In this document: positions 6,346-10,151 of the stretch, piece after piece | How positions within the stretch are numbered: the stretch's first letter is position 1 | How the letters are laid out: each line of letters begins with the position of its first letter | NCBI GenBank assembly: GCA_946401755.1 | Contig: CAMIVH010000025.1 | Location: 1 to 10,151, forward strand | Length of the DNA stretch: 10,151 nucleotides | Direction: 5' to 3' | DNA from: an uncultured Caryophanales bacterium | GTDB lineage: Bacteria > Bacillota_I > Bacilli_A > RFN20 > CAG-826 | Position numbers and translations under genes: made by a program | Notes under the pieces: generated by a model | Told to the model about the DNA's origin: nothing | The model's input: the letters and a program-made list of their open reading frames with translations, nothing else | Databases searched by the model: none

Positions 6346-7404
6346 ATGTTAAGGTATTCTTTAAAAAGACTCTTACTAGCATTTGTAACTGCCTTTATTA
6401 TTCTTACACTTACTTTTATCTTGGTTAAAGCTCTTCCAATATCGCTCAAGGTTTCTACTAGTGCTGGTGAAAGAATGGGCTTCTATGATTCTCAAGTTAA
6501 ACTTGGTTATTTTAGTGTCCTTATTAAGCCTGAATCCGAACATTTTCAGCCTTCATTTAATTACATAGAAAGTTTCATTGATGATGAACACAAGGAGTAT
6601 TTCTATTATCCAAAACCAATTCTTGAACAATATTTTACATGGATAGGTAACATTTTCACTCAATGGGATTGGGGCACATCCACATCCTTAGAAATGGGCG
6701 CTTCCGCGATTAGACTTATCGGTAGGCGTTTGCCAGTAACCATGTCCATCAATATTATCGTCGTATTACTTTCTGTCCCACTAGGCATCGCTCTTGGTGT
6801 CTATGCTGGTTTAAAAAAGAATACATGGATTGACCACACAATCTCTACATTAATCATGATCTTCGTTTCTATTCCTGGTTTCGTCGTCATTACCTTCTTA
6901 ATTTTCTTCTTATCTTATCAAACAGGTTGGCTTCCACCTTCATGGCCAAGTATAACTGCTCCTCTGGGCACGAGAGCTTTAGGCTATATTATTCCAGTCA
7001 TAGCTCTATCATTCAGTTCTATCTGTGGCTATGGTAGAGGCGTTAGAGCGGAACTCTGTGAAGTTATGTCTAGTGAATATTTATTACTCGCTAGAACTAA
7101 AGGCTTAACAAAGAATCAAGCTATCGTCCGCCATGCTTTGAGAAACGCCTTTGTCCCAATTCTTCCAAGTATTCTCTCGGAATTTATCGGTATCCTAGGT
7201 GGCTCCATCATTTTAGAAAAATTATATGGTATTCCAGGTGTTGGTAACATCTACTTGGAAGCTTTAAACAATACACCAAGAGATTATAACGTCTTAATGG
7301 TTGATATGGCTATCTTCACCATTATTGGTTTATTAGCCGGCATCCTTTTTGACTTATCATATGGATTCATTGATCCAAGAATTAGAATGGGGGCGAAGAA
7401 ATAG
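6346..7404 (+). CDS. oppB: Oligopeptide ABC transporter permease OppB
   Basis: A 352-residue inner permease subunit of the BPD_transp_1 (DppB/OppB) family, pairing with OppC to form the membrane channel. MLRYSLKRLLLAFVTAFIIL begins the first membrane segment (about 8-30). After an external loop, segments lie near 134-156, 167-190, 213-229, 276-296 and 317-338. The cytoplasmic EAA coupling motif that docks on the ATPases is clear at 244-270 (EYLLLARTKGLTKNQAIVRH followed by ALRNAFVPI). IIPVIALSF (215-223) and LEKLYGIPGVGN (290-301) are family hallmarks. The loop between segments 1 and 2 is about 100 residues, longer than I expect for OppB (usual proteins are about 305-335 residues). It is the first gene of the permease unit, preceded by a promoter, and its stop is 2 bases from oppC. 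Dipeptide (Dpp) or other App-type specificity cannot be told from OppB alone. Confidence 0.95.
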   Translation: MLRYSLKRLLLAFVTAFIILTLTFILVKALPISLKVSTSAGERMGFYDSQVKLGYFSVLIKPESEHFQPSFNYIESFIDDEHKEYFYYPKPILEQYFTWIGNIFTQWDWGTSTSLEMGASAIRLIGRRLPVTMSINIIVVLLSVPLGIALGVYAGLKKNTWIDHTISTLIMIFVSIPGFVVITFLIFFLSYQTGWLPPSWPSITAPLGTRALGYIIPVIALSFSSICGYGRGVRAELCEVMSSEYLLLARTKGLTKNQAIVRHALRNAFVPILPSILSEFIGILGGSIILEKLYGIPGVGNIYLEALNNTPRDYNVLMVDMAIFTIIGLLAGILFDLSYGFIDPRIRMGAKK

Positions 7405-7406
7405 TT

Positions 7407-9542
7407 ATGTTAGAAGATAAAGATTTCGAATTCGTTGATGACGCTCCTGTTACTAATGAAGAAGTGGAAGAACCAATTACTGATGATGATTTCACTTTAA
7501 CGGAAGTTGATTCTACAATTCACGAACAAAAGTTCCAAACAAAACCAACAACATTTACTAAAGACGCCTTCAGAAGATTTAAAAAGAATAAGTCATCTGT
7601 GGCCGCGACTTTCATTTTGGGTACATTAATCGCCTTATCAATCATTATTCCTATCGTTGATAGAAATGATATTGGAACGAATCACCCGAAGGAAATTTTC
7701 CTCTCACCAAAATTATTTGATGCCGGCACTGGCTTTTGGGATGGTACTGAGAAATATAAAAACATTCCTGTTGATGTTTCTGAAATGCCAAACGCCGCCA
7801 CCGAAGAAGAAAAACAAGAACATTGGTGGCCAAGTCCAGACGTCTATACACAACGCTCTGCGATTAGTAAAAAGAAATTCACTGATTTGATGTACGTTGA
7901 TTCTGTTTCTAATTTTGGTAAAGAAGGCTATGTCCATTTCGGCTTCCACAGAAACGAACTTAAGGGCAATGAATACGTTGAATTTTCTTCTCAAATAATT
8001 GATGAATTAGAATTAGCTGCCGATAGCTTATACCTTAGCGTTTTTGATACATATGACGCGGCAAAGATTCAAGCTAAAGAAGGCAAAGAAGGATTCGATC
8101 TTCCAGCTAACTATGCCCTTGGCGATACAGCTTTATATTTTGTTTACTATGAAGGTGAAACAAAGCAAGAAGTTCAGTTAGTGGATTATGCTGCTAGACA
8201 TGATATCGGTAGTGCGGTCGCCTCTTATAAAAAGGACAAAGTTGATATTGCCAATATCATCACAACAGCGACTGGTAAAACAACATTTAATAAAGCGCGC
8301 TTTGCCGTTAAGATGGCTACAGCGGGTGAACAAGATAAAGTTTGCGCCTTAATTGGTGGCCTTGCTTTTGAAAGTAGTTTTGCTGACGAAGAAACAAATG
8401 CAATCTTTACTGCAATGTCCTTCACTGATGCCACTAAAGCTTTAAGCAAGACAACAAACGATAAATTCGCTTATTGGAGTAGTACTGGTCTTAGAACTGC
8501 CTATCTCTCCAAATCTTATTTCTGTTCATTTGTTTACGACACATACGAAGCGACATATGGTACTATGGTCGATAAAAACTTCTCAATTAAAGACCTTTTA
8601 AGATACCAAAAGAACGGCTGGATTTCTTTCAAGACTCCACTCGGTGACTCTACACTTCAAGACTATGATACATTAGGTTTCTATCTTGATGTTAATAACT
8701 TCACATGTCAAATTTTAGATGCCGAAAAGTGTCCTGTTACAAAGCCATTAACAATTGATGACTTTGATTATCCAACACCAAACTCAAGTGGCGTTGTAGT
8801 CGATAAAAATATCGTTTGTCAAGCTACAGTTTGCCGCTATAAACAATATGGTTATTCAAAAATGCCAAAATACCTTATGGGTACAGATGAATCTGGTAAA
8901 GACATGCTCAAGTATGTCTTTGAAGGCTTAAGAACATCCTTATTAGTGGCTATCATTACATTCGCTATCTGCTTCACATTTGGTGTTGTTTGGGGTTCTA
9001 TCTCTGGTTATTTCGGTGGTAACGTCGACTTAATTATGGAAAGAATCACCGATATTTTAGGTCGTATCCCATTCATGGTTTTGATGACATTGCTCATCCT
9101 TCACTGGGGCTCATCATTACCAATGTTCGTCATGGCATTATGTACGACTGGTTGGATTGGTACTGCGAGCTTAACGAGAACGCAGTTCTATAGATTTAGA
9201 GGTCGAGAATATGTTCTTGCCTCACGTACATTAGGTGCAAGTGATGCTAGATTAATCGCTAAGCACATTTTCCCTAATGGCTTAGGTACAATCATTACCG
9301 CTGAAGTTTTGGTGATTCCAGGCGTTATCTTCAGCGAAGCTAATATTGCCTACTTAGGTTTGGGCTTACAAAACGTTTCATCATTAGGTGTTATCTTATC
9401 TGATAACCAAAAGTGGTTGAGTGGTCACCCATACCTACTCTTATTCCCATCAATTATCATCGCGTTATTAATGATTTCATTTAACTTATTTGGTAATGGC
9501 TTAAGAGACGCTGTTAACCCAAGTTTGAAAGGAGAAGACTAA
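7407..9542 (+). CDS. oppC: Oligopeptide ABC transporter permease OppC with a large extracytoplasmic insert
   Basis: A 711-residue permease; ordinary OppC is about 280-350. Residues 1-45 are an acidic cytoplasmic tail rich in Asp and Glu. FTKDAFRRFKKNKSSVAATF (50-69) is the OppC_N region leading into membrane segment 1 (about 65-85). Residues about 88-487 are an extra domain expected outside the membrane. The permease then resumes with the family motif KYLMGTDESGKDML (488-501; usual form HPLGTDELGRD), segments near 508-533, 553-567, 571-587, 627-651 and 676-697, and the EAA motif REYVLASRTLGASDARLIAK (600-619) followed by HIFPNG. The reading frame is intact, so the insert is part of the protein. 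The insert is rich in acidic and aromatic residues and holds six cysteines (313, 373, 434, 442, 471, 476). Its ribosome site is weak (GGGGG at 7389-7393, 13 bases away), which suggests translation coupled to oppB, 2 bases upstream. The function of the insert is unknown; contact with the receptor is a reasonable guess. Confidence 0.93.
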   Translation: MLEDKDFEFVDDAPVTNEEVEEPITDDDFTLTEVDSTIHEQKFQTKPTTFTKDAFRRFKKNKSSVAATFILGTLIALSIIIPIVDRNDIGTNHPKEIFLSPKLFDAGTGFWDGTEKYKNIPVDVSEMPNAATEEEKQEHWWPSPDVYTQRSAISKKKFTDLMYVDSVSNFGKEGYVHFGFHRNELKGNEYVEFSSQIIDELELAADSLYLSVFDTYDAAKIQAKEGKEGFDLPANYALGDTALYFVYYEGETKQEVQLVDYAARHDIGSAVASYKKDKVDIANIITTATGKTTFNKARFAVKMATAGEQDKVCALIGGLAFESSFADEETNAIFTAMSFTDATKALSKTTNDKFAYWSSTGLRTAYLSKSYFCSFVYDTYEATYGTMVDKNFSIKDLLRYQKNGWISFKTPLGDSTLQDYDTLGFYLDVNNFTCQILDAEKCPVTKPLTIDDFDYPTPNSSGVVVDKNIVCQATVCRYKQYGYSKMPKYLMGTDESGKDMLKYVFEGLRTSLLVAIITFAICFTFGVVWGSISGYFGGNVDLIMERITDILGRIPFMVLMTLLILHWGSSLPMFVMALCTTGWIGTASLTRTQFYRFRGREYVLASRTLGASDARLIAKHIFPNGLGTIITAEVLVIPGVIFSEANIAYLGLGLQNVSSLGVILSDNQKWLSGHPYLLLFPSIIIALLMISFNLFGNGLRDAVNPSLKGED
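9530..9534 (+). promoter_or_regulatory. Ribosome binding site of oppD inside the end of oppC
   Basis: AGGAG within AAAGGAG lies 9 bases before ATG 9544 and is encoded by the Lys-Gly-Glu codons at the C-terminus of OppC. It fixes the oppD start and points to coupled translation. Confidence 0.82.
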
Positions 9543-9543
9543 T

Positions 9544-10151
9544 ATGGAAAACAAACAAGTTGTATTATCCGTTAAAGATTTACGCGTAAACTTCTCCACA
9601 GACCATGGTTACGTTCAAGCGGTTAGAGGCGTTTCCTTCGACCTTTATAAAGGTGAAACATTATGTATCGTCGGTGAATCTGGTTCTGGTAAATCCGTTA
9701 CCAGTAAAACAATCATGGGTATCTTAGCCGCTAACGGCCGTATTGTTGATGGTTCCATCATGTACGAAGGTGAAGATTTAACCAAGGTTTCTGAAGATGA
9801 ATTCCATCGTATCAGAGGCCATAAGATTGGTATGATCTTCCAAGACCCATTATCATCTTTAAACCCAATCATGCGTATCGGTAAACAAATTACCGAAGCC
9901 ATGTTATTAAATGGCAATCACTTAAAGAAGATGAAAGAAGAACTCGTTGCCGAGGAATTCGTTGCCTATAAGAACGCAATTACTGCTTATAAGAGCGAAC
10001 TTAATAAAGGCAAAGAAACTGTCAAATTCTTAAAGAGTGAAAAGAAAAAAGAAGTCGAAAGAATTAAAACCATCGTTAAAAACGAAACTGATGGTGCTGT
10101 TTATGCTTTGAAATTAGACCACGGTCTAGAAAAAGTTCATATCAAGCATAA
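9544..10151 (+). CDS. oppD: Oligopeptide ABC transporter ATPase OppD, N-terminal part; 3' end outside window
   Basis: The first 202 residues of an ABC ATPase that should power peptide import with a partner, probably OppF, encoded beyond the window. VLSVKDLRVNFSTDHGYVQA (7-26) is the usual OppD opening with A-loop Tyr23. Walker A is GESGSGKS (44-51) and the Q-loop is IFQDPLSSLNPI (98-109, Gln100), with the DPLSSLNP form typical of peptide ATPases. IGKQITEAMLLN (112-123) begins the helical domain. The ABC signature normally follows the Q-loop by about 55-60 residues, but 102 residues later it has still not appeared. Residues about 126-202 are instead a Lys/Glu-rich stretch (KMKEELVAEEF, KNAITAYKSEL, KSEKKKEVERIKTIVKN) that looks helical or coiled. 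So OppD has an insert of at least about 45 residues. Signature, Walker B and the C-terminal peptide-ATPase domain are not visible. The gene starts 1 base after the oppC stop. Confidence 0.94.
   Translation, partial: MENKQVVLSVKDLRVNFSTDHGYVQAVRGVSFDLYKGETLCIVGESGSGKSVTSKTIMGILAANGRIVDGSIMYEGEDLTKVSEDEFHRIRGHKIGMIFQDPLSSLNPIMRIGKQITEAMLLNGNHLKKMKEELVAEEFVAYKNAITAYKSELNKGKETVKFLKSEKKKEVERIKTIVKNETDGAVYALKLDHGLEKVHIKH

Noticed and set aside
7651..7994. Antisense and alternate-frame open stretches inside the OppC insert
   Set aside because: They raised the question of whether the insert is a separate gene or a frameshift. The oppC frame runs through intact with protein-like composition, while the others carry implausible runs such as many phenylalanines from A-rich coding sequence.
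7920..8700. Possible internal repeat in the OppC insert (SVFDTYDAAK near 211 and FVYDTYEATY near 375)
   Set aside because: The similarity is short and the flanking segments do not align in the same order, so a duplication cannot be supported by eye.
9645..9917. Antisense open frame opposite the start of oppD
   Set aside because: It is opposite the Walker A and Q-loop codons of a clear ABC ATPase, lacks any recognisable protein pattern and is best explained as a by-product of the oppD codons.
1..10151. Mycoplasma-type code with TGA read as tryptophan
   Set aside because: All genes read through with TGA as a stop, tryptophans are TGG, and none needs TGA recoding; the Mollicutes code 4 is not supported.

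Overview
The window looks like a low-GC, Gram-positive-type genome from the Bacilli side of the Firmicutes. An uncultured gut Bacilli or Mollicutes-related lineage (RF39, Acholeplasma or Erysipelotrichia-like) is the best guess. The reasons are AT-rich genes with strong AGGAGG ribosome sites, lipobox signal peptides, oligopeptide transporter genes, and a standard code: tryptophan is TGG and every complete gene ends in TAA or TAG. The lineage is an inference, not a sequence match. All genes lie on the + strand and are tightly packed.

Layout. Bases 1-1884 are the 3' part of a gene for a large surface protein. Its Fn3-like domain resembles those of lactocepin and C5a-peptidase subtilases, and it ends in a Gly-Cys, hydrophobic, Lys-rich tail instead of LPXTG. 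Four bases later comes an oversized oligopeptide-binding lipoprotein of OppA type (1889-4879) with an N-terminal Big_2 domain. Next is a second Big_2 lipoprotein of unknown function (4893-6167). A clear intrinsic terminator at 6185-6222 closes this unit. A new promoter (6226-6254) and a structured 5' leader with two hairpins then lead into oppB (6346-7404), oppC (7407-9542) and the start of oppD (9544 to the window edge), which are packed 1-2 bases apart.

Working together. The simplest reading is a peptide-scavenging system. A surface protease cuts proteins, a lipid-anchored receptor captures the peptides, and an OppBCD(F) ABC transporter imports them. The binding proteins and the permease sit on separate transcripts, which would let the receptor be made in different amounts from the pore.

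The unusual part is architectural. The transporter parts are larger than the family norm: OppA is 996 residues, OppC carries an extracytoplasmic insert of about 400 residues between its first two membrane segments, and OppD carries a charged helical insert between its Q-loop and the not yet reached ABC signature. With the non-LPXTG anchoring tail and the extra lipoprotein of unknown role, this suggests a remodelled peptide-uptake machine. No mobile element, CRISPR array, tRNA or rRNA was seen.
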